Positions 18,580 through 27,788 are shown, counted from the stretch's first letter. The stretch is DNA of 64,000 nucleotides from Peptococcaceae bacterium 1109 (GCA_001028815.1 LDJB01000001.1:308707-372706), one strand, 5' to 3'. Translations and numbers: made by a program. The notes: generated by a model not told the origin, from the letters alone.

Positions 18580-19483
18580 GAGCGTAAGGAACCGCTTAGT
18601 AACAGTAGTCCAACCTCATGAAGAGGGGATGATGGTAAAGGATATCATCTACGGCCGGTTGAGCCTCAGTCGGGGAATGCTGCGTCGCATGAAGCAAGGG
18701 GGAGGAGTGTTCCTCAACGGCAAGCGGGATTTCATAACTCGCCGGGTCAAGGCCGGTGACGAAATCGAGGTAGTGTTCTTTGACGAGCAGACTAACCTGG
18801 TAGGTGAGAGAATTCCCCTACAGGTTGTCTATGAAGATGATTTCCTTATGGCCGTCAACAAACCCCCAGGGATGCCGGTCCATCCTACAGGGGCTTATAC
18901 CAGCGGTACGCTGGCGAACGGGGTGGCATATCACTATGCCCAGCAGGGCTTGTCGACTAAGGTACGGTTGGTGCACCGTTTGGATAAAGACACTTCCGGT
19001 TTGGTGTTGGTGGCCAAGGAACCGTATACTCTAGAGCGCTTGATTAGGCAGCGGGCGGAAGGCCGCCTGAGAAGGGAGTACTTGGCCATTGTGGTTGGGC
19101 GGCTGCCGCAACCAGCAGGTACAATTACCTATCCCATCGGCCTAATTGAGGGATGGGGAGTCCGCCGGGGGCACGATCCCCAGGGTAAAGCAGCCCACAC
19201 AGAATACAGGGTGGTGCGCCAGGGAAAGGATTGGTCCTTGGTGCGAGTGACCTTGGGAACAGGCCGGACCCATCAAATTCGGGTGCACATGGAGGCGATC
19301 GGCCATCCCCTCGTAGGTGACCCCATGTATGGCAGGGAGGCCGAGGGGTTCTCCCGCCAAGCTCTCCATGCTTGGCGCCTTGAGTTTACGCACCCCCGCA
19401 CCGGGAAAGGGGTACGCCTTAGGGTTCCTCTCCCCGACGATATGCTCCAACTCTTAAAGCAGGAAAATTTGATGTTAATGTAA
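18572..19483 (+). CDS. RluA-family RNA pseudouridine synthase
   Basis: Converts uridine to pseudouridine in rRNA or tRNA. An S4-like N-terminal region (LSRGMLRRMKQGGGVFLNGK) precedes the catalytic motif HRLDKDTSGLVLV (catalytic Asp), and later GRTHQIRVHMEAIGHPLVGDPMYG is typical of the RluA/C/D group. 303 residues. Which site is modified cannot be assigned. Overlaps the SDR gene by 8 bp. Confidence 0.92.
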   Translation: MSKSVRNRLVTVVQPHEEGMMVKDIIYGRLSLSRGMLRRMKQGGGVFLNGKRDFITRRVKAGDEIEVVFFDEQTNLVGERIPLQVVYEDDFLMAVNKPPGMPVHPTGAYTSGTLANGVAYHYAQQGLSTKVRLVHRLDKDTSGLVLVAKEPYTLERLIRQRAEGRLRREYLAIVVGRLPQPAGTITYPIGLIEGWGVRRGHDPQGKAAHTEYRVVRQGKDWSLVRVTLGTGRTHQIRVHMEAIGHPLVGDPMYGREAEGFSRQALHAWRLEFTHPRTGKGVRLRVPLPDDMLQLLKQENLMLM

Positions 19484-19500
19484 AATATAAGGGGCAGGAG

Positions 19501-19938
19501 ATGAAACAAGTGGCGCTGCAAGTTAACTCAGCAATGGTAAGAAACGGCGCTCTAAAGGGCATCAAGGTCACTCTGGAGTTGGGGAAGATTGTGGTCCCCA
19601 CAACCATTGTTGTGACCGTGCTGCGGGCTAGCGGCGTGCTGGATGCCGTGGCCGCAACTTGCGCTCCCCTGATGGGCCTGTTCGGTTTATCTGGTGATGC
19701 GGCATTGGTTCTGATCAGCGGCTATTTCGTCAATCTATACGCAGCTACTGGAAGTATTCTTGCTCTAGGGCTCGCACCCCGAGAAATCACAATCCTCGCA
19801 ATCATGCTGGGATTTGCCCACTCCCTGTTGGTAGAGATCGCCGTGAGCCGCAGGGCTGGAAGCCCCATTCCGGCCATTCTTTCTCTTAGGCTGGGTGCTT
19901 CACTGTGCGCGGGGCTGATCTTTGGGAGGATGCTCTAA
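19501..19938 (+). CDS. Nucleoside-recognition (gate) domain membrane protein A
   Basis: 145-residue membrane protein that appears to be half of a gate-domain transporter-like pair, comparable with the SpmA/SpmB and YjiG/YjiH arrangements in which two small proteins are encoded together. Hydrophobic segments include IVVPTTIVVTVLRASGVL and the GLFGLSGDAALVLISGYFVN block typical of the domain. The substrate is unknown and nucleosides are not proven. AGGAG precedes the ATG. Its TAA overlaps the next ATG. Confidence 0.72.
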   Translation: MKQVALQVNSAMVRNGALKGIKVTLELGKIVVPTTIVVTVLRASGVLDAVAATCAPLMGLFGLSGDAALVLISGYFVNLYAATGSILALGLAPREITILAIMLGFAHSLLVEIAVSRRAGSPIPAILSLRLGASLCAGLIFGRML

Positions 19939-20405
19939 TGGGAATTATGTGGGAAGGGTTGGTCCAGGGGCTTTCAGGAGTGTGGGTCATTGCCCGGATA
20001 GTGATTCCCTTGATGATTTTGCTGGAAATTGCCGGTGCCAACCGCATCTTGGAACGGCTCAATGGGATCATGGCAAGAATGTTCCGGTGGATCGGTTTGA
20101 CTGAAGAGGGTGCCTTTCCCGTTGTTGTGGCCGTTTTTTTTGGCTTGAGTTTCGGCTCCGGGGTGATTATCTCTCACCTGGATGAGGGGAAGGTCAGCCC
20201 ACGGGAAGTGAGGATTATCGGGGTGTTCATGGCGCTGTGCCATGCTTTGGTGGAGGATACAGCCATTTTCCTGGCTGTGGGCGTACCGCTGTTCTTCCTG
20301 CTAGTACCTCGCTTGGCAGCTGCGTACTTGTGCTGTTGGGGTTTGCACCGCTTTATGGTTTGGCGAGAGAGGCGTGAGTTCCAAGGAAAGGCCGTAAATG
20401 GCTGA
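19938..20405 (+). CDS. Nucleoside-recognition (gate) domain membrane protein B
   Basis: 155-residue partner of the preceding protein, with VIARIVIPLMILLEIAGANRILERLN, a common start of this family, then FPVVVAVFFGLSFGSGVII and CHALVEDTAIFLAVG. Start-stop overlap (TAATG) with the upstream gene implies 1:1 expression. In spore formers similar pairs (SpmA/SpmB) affect core dehydration, but these are shorter and the assignment is not firm. Confidence 0.72.
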   Translation: MGIMWEGLVQGLSGVWVIARIVIPLMILLEIAGANRILERLNGIMARMFRWIGLTEEGAFPVVVAVFFGLSFGSGVIISHLDEGKVSPREVRIIGVFMALCHALVEDTAIFLAVGVPLFFLLVPRLAAAYLCCWGLHRFMVWRERREFQGKAVNG

Positions 20406-20416
20406 GGAGGCTGCTT

Positions 20417-21100
20417 GTGCGGAAATCTGTGGTTATTGCTGTTATATTGCTGTTATTGGCATCTGTTGAGGCCAGTGCCTTGCACCTTGCAGGGGAACTG
20501 GTGTACCTAGGCTCGATAGAGTCACAGTACCATGTGGGGGAGCTGGGGGGAGCAGGGGGTAGCCTTACTTTGCTGGATCTAGGTATTGCCCAGGTGAGCG
20601 TGGAACTCCGGGTTCTAGGAAGCGCCGGCTTGGATTACCTGCCTAGGCTCTACCTAAGGCGCATCCCTGCTCAACCTGTAAGTGAGGCTGTGTTCTTGTT
20701 GAGTGATGCCTTGGTCGCGGTCAGCGCGGCCTGGCCCCTGTCTGACGATATGCGCTTAGCTATTCGAGCTGGGGTAGGTGATGTGGCTTATATAGGAGCT
20801 AAACCAGGCGAAGCCCTTTCCTATAACATCTATCGGGGCCTGCGGGTAAAGGGGGAACTGCGCAAGGGGATCATGCCCAGCGCTGAGCTTTTTGCCAATG
20901 TAGAATACGGCCCCCACTTAGCCAATGCCTACGGTACGCATGATCAGTCTTCAGCAAACTGGCGGGGGGTGGAACTGGGCGTTCAGGCGAACATTCTCCT
21001 GGGAACCTTGCGAGGCGGGATGCGGGTGAACTACTTGCGGGAGTCCCACGACAGTCATAGGTTTGCCGGTGTGTTTCTTAGCGGCGGCGTTGGATTCTAA
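20417..21100 (+). CDS. Secreted protein resembling an outer-membrane beta-barrel
   Basis: Not recognised by family. A signal peptide (MRKSVVIAVILLLLASVEASA) is followed by about 205 residues of alternating polar/hydrophobic strands with many Gly and Tyr, for example VSVELRVLGSAGL, AELFANVEYGP, WRGVELGVQANIL and LRGGMRVNYL. The last residues are FAGVFLSGGVGF, ending in Phe as in barrels inserted by the BAM machine. That would imply an outer membrane. GTG start at 20417 after GAGGAGG. An alternative is an ordinary secreted beta-sandwich. Confidence 0.7.
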   Translation: MRKSVVIAVILLLLASVEASALHLAGELVYLGSIESQYHVGELGGAGGSLTLLDLGIAQVSVELRVLGSAGLDYLPRLYLRRIPAQPVSEAVFLLSDALVAVSAAWPLSDDMRLAIRAGVGDVAYIGAKPGEALSYNIYRGLRVKGELRKGIMPSAELFANVEYGPHLANAYGTHDQSSANWRGVELGVQANILLGTLRGGMRVNYLRESHDSHRFAGVFLSGGVGF

Positions 21101-21125
21101 GGCAAAGCGCGAGGAGGTTGAATCC

Positions 21126-22400
21126 ATGCTTCATATGAACAGCAGCGAGCAAGGCGGCACAAGTATGCTAAAGGTGACCCTAGAGGTTATGCACCGGGCA
21201 GCTGATCGGCTCGGGTTAGACCAATCCATCCGGAACGTGATCAGCAAGCCACAACGCATCCTGAGCGTGGCGGTGCCTGTGAGGATGGATGATGGCAGTG
21301 TGAAAGTGTTTGACGGCTACCGGGTGCAGCACAGCCTGGCCCGAGGGCCTGCCAAGGGCGGGATTCGTTTCCATCCGGAAGTGACGATGGATGAAGTTGT
21401 GGCGCTGGCTATGAACATGACCTGGAAGTGCGCAGTGGTGGACATCCCCTACGGCGGCGCTAAGGGCGGCGTGGTGGTAGACCCCAGGCAGCTCTCTGTA
21501 GGAGAACTGGAGAGGCTTACCCGGCGCTTTACCAGCGAGATCAGTATTATCATCGGGCCGGAGAAAGATATTCCTGCTCCCGATGTGAACACGAACCCCC
21601 AGATAATGGCCTGGGTCATGGACACCTACAGCATGCACATGGGTTACTCCGTCCCTTCTGTGGTCACCGGCAAACCCATTGAGATCGGTGGCTCCTTGGG
21701 TAGGGTGGATGCTACGGGGCGGGGCTGCGTTTACACCATCGTGGAGCTTGCGAAACGGATCGGCCTCAAACTGGAAGGGGCTACCGCGGCTGTGCAAGGG
21801 TTCGGCAACGTCGGTTCCCATGCGGCCCTGATTCTCCAGGAGATGGGCTGTAGAGTGATTGCAGTAAGCGATGTGCACGGGGCTTTGTATAACGAAAAGG
21901 GACTGGACTGCCGGGCGATTAAGGAAGTAGCGGCTAGGACCGGCAGCATCCTGGATTATCAAGGTGAGGCAGAGCAAATCCCCAGAGAGCAGGCTTTAGA
22001 AGTACCGGTGGACATCTTGGTCCCTGCTGCTTTAGAAAACCAAATCCATGCTGGCAATGCCCGCCGGATTCGAGCTAAGATCGTCGCGGAAGGGGCAAAC
22101 GGCCCGACTACCAATGAAGCTGATGAGATACTCCGCAATCAGGGGACTATCATTATCCCAGACATTTTGGCCAATGCAGGCGGAGTAACCGTGTCATACT
22201 TCGAGTGGGTGCAAGGCCTGCAAAGCCTGAGCTGGACCGCGAAACAGGTCGCGGCGGAGCTGGAGCGGCGCATGGCAACCAGCTTTAACCAAGTATACGA
22301 TCGGGCCGAGCGGGAAGAAGTTGACCTCCGTACAGCGGCTTACCTTATTGCCATTGAACGGGTGGCACAAGCCATCAAACTCCGGGGGATTTACCCATAA
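21126..22400 (+). CDS. gdhA: Glutamate dehydrogenase (Glu/Leu/Phe/Val dehydrogenase family)
   Basis: Interconverts glutamate and 2-oxoglutarate plus ammonia with NAD(P). Motifs: GPAKGGIRFHPEV, the catalytic-Lys block MTWKCAVVDIPYGGAKGG, PAPDVNTNPQIMAW and the Rossmann GFGNVGSHAA. 425 residues from the ATG at 21126, chosen because GAGGAGG lies 8 nt upstream; a longer frame would overlap the barrel gene. Close to the catabolic GudB/RocG or thermophile GDH type. Ends before a terminator. Confidence 0.93.
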   Translation: MLHMNSSEQGGTSMLKVTLEVMHRAADRLGLDQSIRNVISKPQRILSVAVPVRMDDGSVKVFDGYRVQHSLARGPAKGGIRFHPEVTMDEVVALAMNMTWKCAVVDIPYGGAKGGVVVDPRQLSVGELERLTRRFTSEISIIIGPEKDIPAPDVNTNPQIMAWVMDTYSMHMGYSVPSVVTGKPIEIGGSLGRVDATGRGCVYTIVELAKRIGLKLEGATAAVQGFGNVGSHAALILQEMGCRVIAVSDVHGALYNEKGLDCRAIKEVAARTGSILDYQGEAEQIPREQALEVPVDILVPAALENQIHAGNARRIRAKIVAEGANGPTTNEADEILRNQGTIIIPDILANAGGVTVSYFEWVQGLQSLSWTAKQVAAELERRMATSFNQVYDRAEREEVDLRTAAYLIAIERVAQAIKLRGIYP

Positions 22401-22430
22401 AAAGAAGGGAGCGCGCAGCGCTCCTTTTTT
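22401..22430 (+). terminator. Terminator after gdhA
   Basis: GGAGCGC/GCGCTCC stem with a GCA loop (22408-22424) followed by T6. Confidence 0.9.
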
Positions 22431-22475
22431 GTCTGCAGAACGAACCAATCCACGTTCATTCTGTAACAGCCTCTC

Positions 22476-23762
22476 TTAGTTTACGGGTAGTGCCTCTAAG
22501 GCAGCGATTCTCCACCCAGTGGGATCAGGCATAAGCCTCAGGCTGACCGCGACGTGGGTCCGGGGCGAGTGCCTGATTAGGATCAAGAGGCGGAACTGGT
22601 GAGGCTCAACCACAAATACCTCCCAAGGTTCTGCTGTGTTGAGATCCATGAGCAGCTTAACTGCTGCTGCCCGCTCTTGGGGATCGGTGATGCCCACAAG
22701 CTCCTCGATGTGGGGGGCGCTGCCTGTTGCCACTGCCCTCTGCAGTTGGTCCGCAAACCCCCTGAGGGAATCCAGGAGGGCTTGGGGCGCTGAAGGCGTG
22801 TGGGGATGCATTGAGAATTCCGTCAGCACCCATGAGCCCAGGCCATCCCCAGCCCAGTGCATCTCTGTGTCGTACAGAGGTTGGCCACGGCTAAAGATGG
22901 TCGCTTCCACATATCCTTCGGCACCTTCCACCACAAGTGTCCGGATCTGGCTCTCCACAGGCAGAATTTGCTGTGGTGCTGCGGTGAAGTAGTCAACCAA
23001 ACCATCGGCTTGCAACTCCTGCCCCACAAGCTCCCTAAGCAATGCTTCATCCCTCTGGGAGATGGCCGTGTCCAAGCGTAGGACCAGGTTGCTCACCTCG
23101 TCGTAGAGGGCATCAGGAATAACTGTAAGAGCTACCTCCTGCTGAGATGGGGAAGGTAAAGGTAAAGGTTCGGGCTCTAGCTCTAGCTCTGGCTCTGGTT
23201 CCGATGGGAGCAAGGGGGAATGCTCTACTTCTGGCTCCACTGGTTGGAGAGCTAGGTCAAGCTCCCATTCCATCTCAGAGTCGCGGCTTAGAACGACCGT
23301 GGGGTATCCTGGGTTGTATACCTCTAGGCGGTACCAGCCTTCAGGAACGATCAACTCCAGTTCCGGTTCGGCAGTTGGTATGGAAAACTCCGGGAACCAC
23401 AGCCTATCCCTGTCGAGGATGAGGGGGTCTTCTGCCCCATAGTCAACAAATCCTTCATAGCCCAGGTAAAGCATCTTCTCACTGCCGTAATCGTTAAGGC
23501 GTACCGTGACTAGCGTGCCTAGTAGGCCCCGGTCTACAGTGTAATCCGCGATCCCCTCTGTCCACAATGCTGTGATCTGGGCATTGGGGAAGAGGCGCAG
23601 AGAAAACCGGGGAGAGGTGGGCGCAATGGCCAGTTCCCCCTCAACTCTCAAGAAATTACTTTCTGGCAGAAGAAATGCTTGGATCTGGGCATGGACTTGA
23701 CCCGCAGCGCAAAAAAGTGCTGCAACAATCAAAAGCCCAGCTAGAAAGCGGGGCCTCCGCAT
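22476..23762 (-). CDS. Secreted protein with a Pro/Glu-rich linker
   Basis: Not recognised. The signal peptide MRRPRFLAGLLIVAALFCAAG...HA is followed by an N-terminal beta-rich region (about 25-170) ending in a PEGA-like segment, VPEGWYRLEVYNPGY. A low-complexity linker of repeated Glu-Pro/Leu (about 175-210, PSEPEPELELEPEPLPLPSP) leads to a C-terminal half with two repeats of similar layout: helices LVLRLDTAISQRDEALL and DQLQRAVATGSAPHIEEL, each followed by strands. The layout suggests two NTF2-like or SnoaL-like domains, which is only inference. It lies 12 bp downstream of the GNAT gene, probably in one transcript. Confidence 0.75.
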   Translation of the reverse strand: MRRPRFLAGLLIVAALFCAAGQVHAQIQAFLLPESNFLRVEGELAIAPTSPRFSLRLFPNAQITALWTEGIADYTVDRGLLGTLVTVRLNDYGSEKMLYLGYEGFVDYGAEDPLILDRDRLWFPEFSIPTAEPELELIVPEGWYRLEVYNPGYPTVVLSRDSEMEWELDLALQPVEPEVEHSPLLPSEPEPELELEPEPLPLPSPSQQEVALTVIPDALYDEVSNLVLRLDTAISQRDEALLRELVGQELQADGLVDYFTAAPQQILPVESQIRTLVVEGAEGYVEATIFSRGQPLYDTEMHWAGDGLGSWVLTEFSMHPHTPSAPQALLDSLRGFADQLQRAVATGSAPHIEELVGITDPQERAAAVKLLMDLNTAEPWEVFVVEPHQFRLLILIRHSPRTHVAVSLRLMPDPTGWRIAALEALPVN

Positions 23763-23774
23763 TCCGATTCCCCC

Positions 23775-24203
23775 TTATGTTAAGGCTCGGCGCATCTGAC
23801 GATGGGGAATGCCCGCATCGTCGAAGACGTCTCCTTCTGGGACGAACCCGAGGCGCTCGTAGAATCCTATCGCTTGGAGCTGTGCTCCCAAGATTGCCTC
23901 CGTAAAGCCGCGCTTGCCCGCCCATTCCAGCATGGCCTCCATGAGGCGGTATCCAACCCTCATCCCGCGGTACTGGGGCAAGACGGCCACCCGGCCAACC
24001 TTCGCAACGGTACCCCGAGGCACAATCCGGCCGGTGCCAATGATCTCACCATCGGAGAACGCCCCAAAGTGGACTGCTTCTGCGTCGAGGTGGTCATGCT
24101 CTTCTTCTACAGGTACCTTCTGCTCCTCCACGAAAACTTTCATGCGCACCGCGAGGGCAAGCTCAAACTCGGACTGAGCCAGGGGGCGGCAGATGATCTC
24201 CAC
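23775..24203 (-). CDS. GNAT-family acetyltransferase (ElaA/YjcF-like)
   Basis: 142-residue acetyl-CoA N-acyltransferase. It begins with the ElaA/YjcF pattern RMKVFVEEQKVPVEEEHDHLD and has the acetyl-CoA site RVAVLPQYRGMRVGYRLM followed by FYERLGFVPEG. The substrate is unknown. The first gene of a two-gene reverse-strand unit with the secreted protein; divergent from the aminotransferase fusion gene. Confidence 0.88.
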   Translation of the reverse strand: MEIICRPLAQSEFELALAVRMKVFVEEQKVPVEEEHDHLDAEAVHFGAFSDGEIIGTGRIVPRGTVAKVGRVAVLPQYRGMRVGYRLMEAMLEWAGKRGFTEAILGAQLQAIGFYERLGFVPEGDVFDDAGIPHRQMRRALT

Positions 24204-24281
24204 GGTAGTTTTCCCTCGTTTCCCATATATTAGTCTAAGCCGATCATAGCTTATTTACCCGCTGATGTCCACAATGCCCGA

Positions 24282-24310
24282 TTGTATTTCCCCTGGGAAA
24301 TTGGTATAAT
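24282..24310 (+). promoter_or_regulatory. Promoter with palindromic operator candidate for the fusion gene
   Basis: TTGTAT (24282-24287), 17-bp spacer, TATAAT (24305-24310). The spacer holds a perfect 7-bp inverted repeat ATTTCCC-CT-GGGAAAT (24286-24301), positioned to block RNA polymerase if bound. Just downstream, GTGCACA and GTGTACA form a second imperfect repeat. The palindrome position suggests a dedicated repressor. Confidence 0.68.
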
Positions 24311-24356
24311 AAGACATGTGCACAGTTTTGTGTACAGAACCTCAGGGGGGTAAATC

Positions 24357-26987
24357 ATGCATCCGTATATTAAGTATGTTAACCCGCATCTCGGCCAGCG
24401 CTTAGTCCAAATCGGGCTTGACAAACGCTTTGTGCGGGGATGTGGTAGTCTGTTGTACGACGCAAATGGCGTAGAGTACCTCGACTGTATTGCCGCCTAT
24501 GGTGCCCTGCCCTTCGGGTATAACCCACCCCAGATCTGGGAGGCGGTGAATGCGGTCCAAGGGAACTTAGAGCCCAGCTTTATCCAGCCTTCCATGCTGG
24601 AGGCAGCGGGAGCACTAGCTGAGGCGCTGGTGAAATCTGCTCCCCAGGGCATGGCCTATGTTACCTTTGTTAACAGCGGCGCGGAAGCTGTAGAAGCTGC
24701 CTTCAAGCTCTGTAGGGCCAAGACGGGCCGCATGGGTATCCTTTCCACGAAGAACAGTTTCCACGGCAAGACCCTGGGTGCCCTTTCAGCCACGGGTAAC
24801 CCTTCGTATCAAAGGGCCTTTGGAGCCCCGCTGCCGGGATTTGCCCACATCCCCTACGGTGATGTGGATGCTCTCCGAGAGTACCTCGAGCAGCATGGAG
24901 AAGAAACGGCAGCCCTTATCGTAGAGCCCATTCAGGGTGAAGGGGGCATTGTGGAACCGCCCCCAGGTTACCTGCGCCAGGTTAAGGAAGTCTGCAGCGA
25001 GTACGGTGTACTTACTATTTTTGACGAAATCCAGACGGGCCTAGGCCGCACAGGTACATTGTTTGCCTGTGAGCGGGAGGGAGTGTCCCCCGATGTGCTG
25101 GTCATCGCCAAGGCGCTAGGCGGAGGCTTGGTACCTGTTGGCGCCGTGCTCTGCACCGCGGATGTTTACACCGAGGAGTTCGGCCACAAGCACTCCTCCA
25201 CCTTCGCTGGGAATACCTTGGCCTGCAGGGTGGGGCTCAAGGTAATGGAGATCCTTACAGAAAACGACCAAGCCCTGATCAAGGAAGTCAAGGCTAAGGG
25301 TGAGCGGTTAAAGGGCATCCTCTTGGATGTGGCTGCCCGCTACCCTCAGGTTATCCGAGGGATCCGGGGCCAAGGGTTGATGCTGGGGGTAGATTTTGGA
25401 CACGATAGATCTCTGTACCCCGAGAGCCTCCTCGGCGTATTAGCAGAGCAGGAGTTCCTTACTCCTCTGGTTGCTTCGTACCTGCTGAACACCGAACGCG
25501 TCCGGGTAGCCCCGACCCTCAACGGCGCCAGCGTGATCCGGATCGAACCACCCCTCAATATTACGGAGGAGCAGATCGATCGGATCGGGGAGGCGGTGGA
25601 ACGGGTAGCAAGTATGCTAGCTCAGAGGAACACCGCCAACTTCCTAGGCCACTTAATTGGCTACCAGCCCACAGAGGTCGATGTTACTGGAGGCCCGGCT
25701 CTAAAAGAAAAGCCAGATGTACTCCCTGAGCCTGGGGATGGGCGCTTTGCTTTTCTGGTCCATCCGGTGGACCTATCTAACTACAGTGATTTCGACGAGA
25801 GCTTGTCGGTCTTCTCCGAGGCCCAGCTGGAGGATTTGAGCTCTCGCTGGAATGATCTGGTGGAGCCCTTCGTAGTAGGGAGTGCCCGGATTGTGAGCGA
25901 GGCCGGCGCCTCAGCGTATGGAGACTTCATCTGCCTGCCCCGCACCGCAGAGGAACTTTTGGCCATGGATAAACCACAGGCTATTGCTGAGATCAAAGCC
26001 GCGGTGGACTTGGCAGTTGAGCGCGGGGCTAAGCTGGTTGGCCTCGGGGCTTATACCTCCGTTGTGACAATGGGTGGGCGTTCGCTGCTGCCGTATGTTG
26101 ACGTCGCCCTTACAACAGGCAACAGCTATACAGTGGTGTCAGGCGTGGAGGCGGTGACAACAGCCGCTCGGCAAGTAGAAGTGCCCCTCGAACAGAGCAC
26201 TGCTGCAGTTGTAGGGGCAGGAGGGGCTATCGGAAAGGCTTTATCCACCTTGTTAGCTGAACACGTCCGGAAGCTGATTCTTATCGGCAACCCTCGTAAC
26301 CCGGAGAAGAGCAGGTTCCGGTTGCAGAAGGTAGTAGTGCAGATCTTGCAGCACCTGCAAAGCATGGCGGCGAACGGACATAGCTTTGCTCCTGGCACTC
26401 TTGGCGACTATGTCACCACGATGCCATGGCTGCCCGAGCCTGAGGCAGATTTCAGCCAGTGGCTGGCTGCCGCGGAAAAAGCCCTAGACGAGGGGGCCCC
26501 CATCGTCCTTACCACTGATGCGGCGAAGCACATCCCCAGTGCGGATGTGATCGTAGCTGCCACCAGCAGCCCCGAAGCACTGATTCAACCCAATATGCTC
26601 AAGTGGGGAGCGGTGGTGTGCGATATGTCCCGGCCCGCCAATGTAAGCCGCGATGTACAAGAGCAGCGCCCTGATGTGCTGGTCATTGATGGAGGCGTTG
26701 TGGAAGTCCCCAACCACCCTGACCTGGGATGGAACTTCGGCTTTGAGCAAGGCCAAGCCTATGCGTGCATGTCAGAGACCATGATGCTCGCTTTGGAACA
26801 GCGTTATGAAAACGCTAGCCTGGGAGCAGATCTGAACATGGAGCACATCCAGTATGTGCGGGAGTTGGCTCAAACCCATGGCTTTAGACTTGCTGGCCTG
26901 CGGAGTTTCGACAGGCCCATCACCGAAGAAGCGTGTGCCAAGGCAAAGCAGCTCCGCCTCGCGGGGAAAATGGTCCAAGATGCATAA
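24357..26987 (+). CDS. Fused class III aminotransferase and acyl-ACP-reductase-like enzyme
   Basis: Two enzymes in one 876-residue chain. Residues about 1-430 are a class III PLP aminotransferase: [24 protein letters not shown] (D223) and the PLP lysine K252 in [14 protein letters not shown]. Residues about 465-860 match cyanobacterial long-chain acyl-ACP reductase (AAR): GAYTSVV, the TTGNSYTV block (586-593), Rossmann GAGGAIG (620-626), VIDGGVVE, and [10 protein letters not shown] with Cys804 at the position of the AAR thioester cysteine. Known chemistry of the halves predicts acyl-ACP/CoA to aldehyde to amine, so a fatty or other long-chain amine may be the product. I know of no characterised protein with this fusion. 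It starts the accessory run 24.3-33.7 kb behind its own promoter. Confidence 0.85.
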   Translation: MHPYIKYVNPHLGQRLVQIGLDKRFVRGCGSLLYDANGVEYLDCIAAYGALPFGYNPPQIWEAVNAVQGNLEPSFIQPSMLEAAGALAEALVKSAPQGMAYVTFVNSGAEAVEAAFKLCRAKTGRMGILSTKNSFHGKTLGALSATGNPSYQRAFGAPLPGFAHIPYGDVDALREYLEQHGEETAALIVEPIQGEGGIVEPPPGYLRQVKEVCSEYGVLTIFDEIQTGLGRTGTLFACEREGVSPDVLVIAKALGGGLVPVGAVLCTADVYTEEFGHKHSSTFAGNTLACRVGLKVMEILTENDQALIKEVKAKGERLKGILLDVAARYPQVIRGIRGQGLMLGVDFGHDRSLYPESLLGVLAEQEFLTPLVASYLLNTERVRVAPTLNGASVIRIEPPLNITEEQIDRIGEAVERVASMLAQRNTANFLGHLIGYQPTEVDVTGGPALKEKPDVLPEPGDGRFAFLVHPVDLSNYSDFDESLSVFSEAQLEDLSSRWNDLVEPFVVGSARIVSEAGASAYGDFICLPRTAEELLAMDKPQAIAEIKAAVDLAVERGAKLVGLGAYTSVVTMGGRSLLPYVDVALTTGNSYTVVSGVEAVTTAARQVEVPLEQSTAAVVGAGGAIGKALSTLLAEHVRKLILIGNPRNPEKSRFRLQKVVVQILQHLQSMAANGHSFAPGTLGDYVTTMPWLPEPEADFSQWLAAAEKALDEGAPIVLTTDAAKHIPSADVIVAATSSPEALIQPNMLKWGAVVCDMSRPANVSRDVQEQRPDVLVIDGGVVEVPNHPDLGWNFGFEQGQAYACMSETMMLALEQRYENASLGADLNMEHIQYVRELAQTHGFRLAGLRSFDRPITEEACAKAKQLRLAGKMVQDA

Positions 26988-27044
26988 CAGGGGGCACGGG
27001 CACATAGAATCAGGTTGAAACACAGTGCGGGGGGATAGGTCGCC

Positions 27045-27788
27045 ATGGGACAATTGCGTGTCGCGGTGGCAGGCGGTACCGGGAGGACTGGAAGAGAGAT
27101 TGTCCGATACCTAAACGCCGAAGAAGGCATTGCTGTAGTTGGGGTAGTGGCTCGGTCCCTTGCTGGTAAGTCCATGTCAGTGGTTTTGCCAGACCTGATG
27201 CGCGATATCCCGATTTTCCACGATTTTGCCGAACTTTGTGCAGTTAATCCCCCCCACATTTTAGTGGACTTCACCACCCCTGAGGTGGCGAAGCGCCACT
27301 TTTACATGTGCTTGGAACGTCGGATTCATCCGATTATCGGAACTACCGGCTTTAGTGATGTTGAGTTAACTGAGTTTGCTGAGGCGTGCCTGGGGGCGCG
27401 CCTAGGGGGAGCAGTGATCCCGAACTTCTCCATAGGTGCCCTGGCCTTGCGTAAAGCGGTCCACGTGGTGGCAGGGCTCATGGGCGATGTGGCATTGCTT
27501 GAATCATATCCCCGTTCCAAGCTGGACATACCGTCTGGCACCTCCCAGCGGCTGGCGGCGATGCTCAACGGTTACCCCGGGCATCTAGGCAAAGAGATCC
27601 CGATCCACAGTGTGCGCCTAGATGGGGTCCTGCCTCAGCAGGAGGTGAGGTTTGGGGGAGAGGGAGAGATGATTGCCATTTCACACCTGGTCAGTGACCG
27701 CCTCTGTTTTGGCCGGGGTGTGGTCTTAGCGGTAAAGAACATCTCCCGTTTCCCCATGCTAGTCCAGGATCTGGACTGTTTTATCTAA
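27045..27788 (+). CDS. Dihydrodipicolinate-reductase-like protein lacking catalytic His
   Basis: DapB fold: N-terminal NAD(P) motif VAGGTGRTGREI, VDFTTPE, GTTGF, and the C-terminal GEGEMIAISH block. The DapB signature HHxxKxDAPSGT appears here as ESYPRSKLDIPSGT (residues 153-166). The Lys and the PSGT substrate loop are kept, but both active-site histidines are Ser154 and Tyr155. Canonical activity on dihydrodipicolinate is therefore doubtful, and a related imine or aldehyde-derived substrate is conceivable given the upstream fusion gene. No dapA is adjacent. dapF lies further downstream in the same run. Confidence 0.8.
   Translation: MGQLRVAVAGGTGRTGREIVRYLNAEEGIAVVGVVARSLAGKSMSVVLPDLMRDIPIFHDFAELCAVNPPHILVDFTTPEVAKRHFYMCLERRIHPIIGTTGFSDVELTEFAEACLGARLGGAVIPNFSIGALALRKAVHVVAGLMGDVALLESYPRSKLDIPSGTSQRLAAMLNGYPGHLGKEIPIHSVRLDGVLPQQEVRFGGEGEMIAISHLVSDRLCFGRGVVLAVKNISRFPMLVQDLDCFI

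Noticed and set aside
24331-24346. GTGCACA/GTGTACA as a CRISPR or transposon end
   Set aside because: Only two short imperfect copies, with no spacers, target duplication or transposase.
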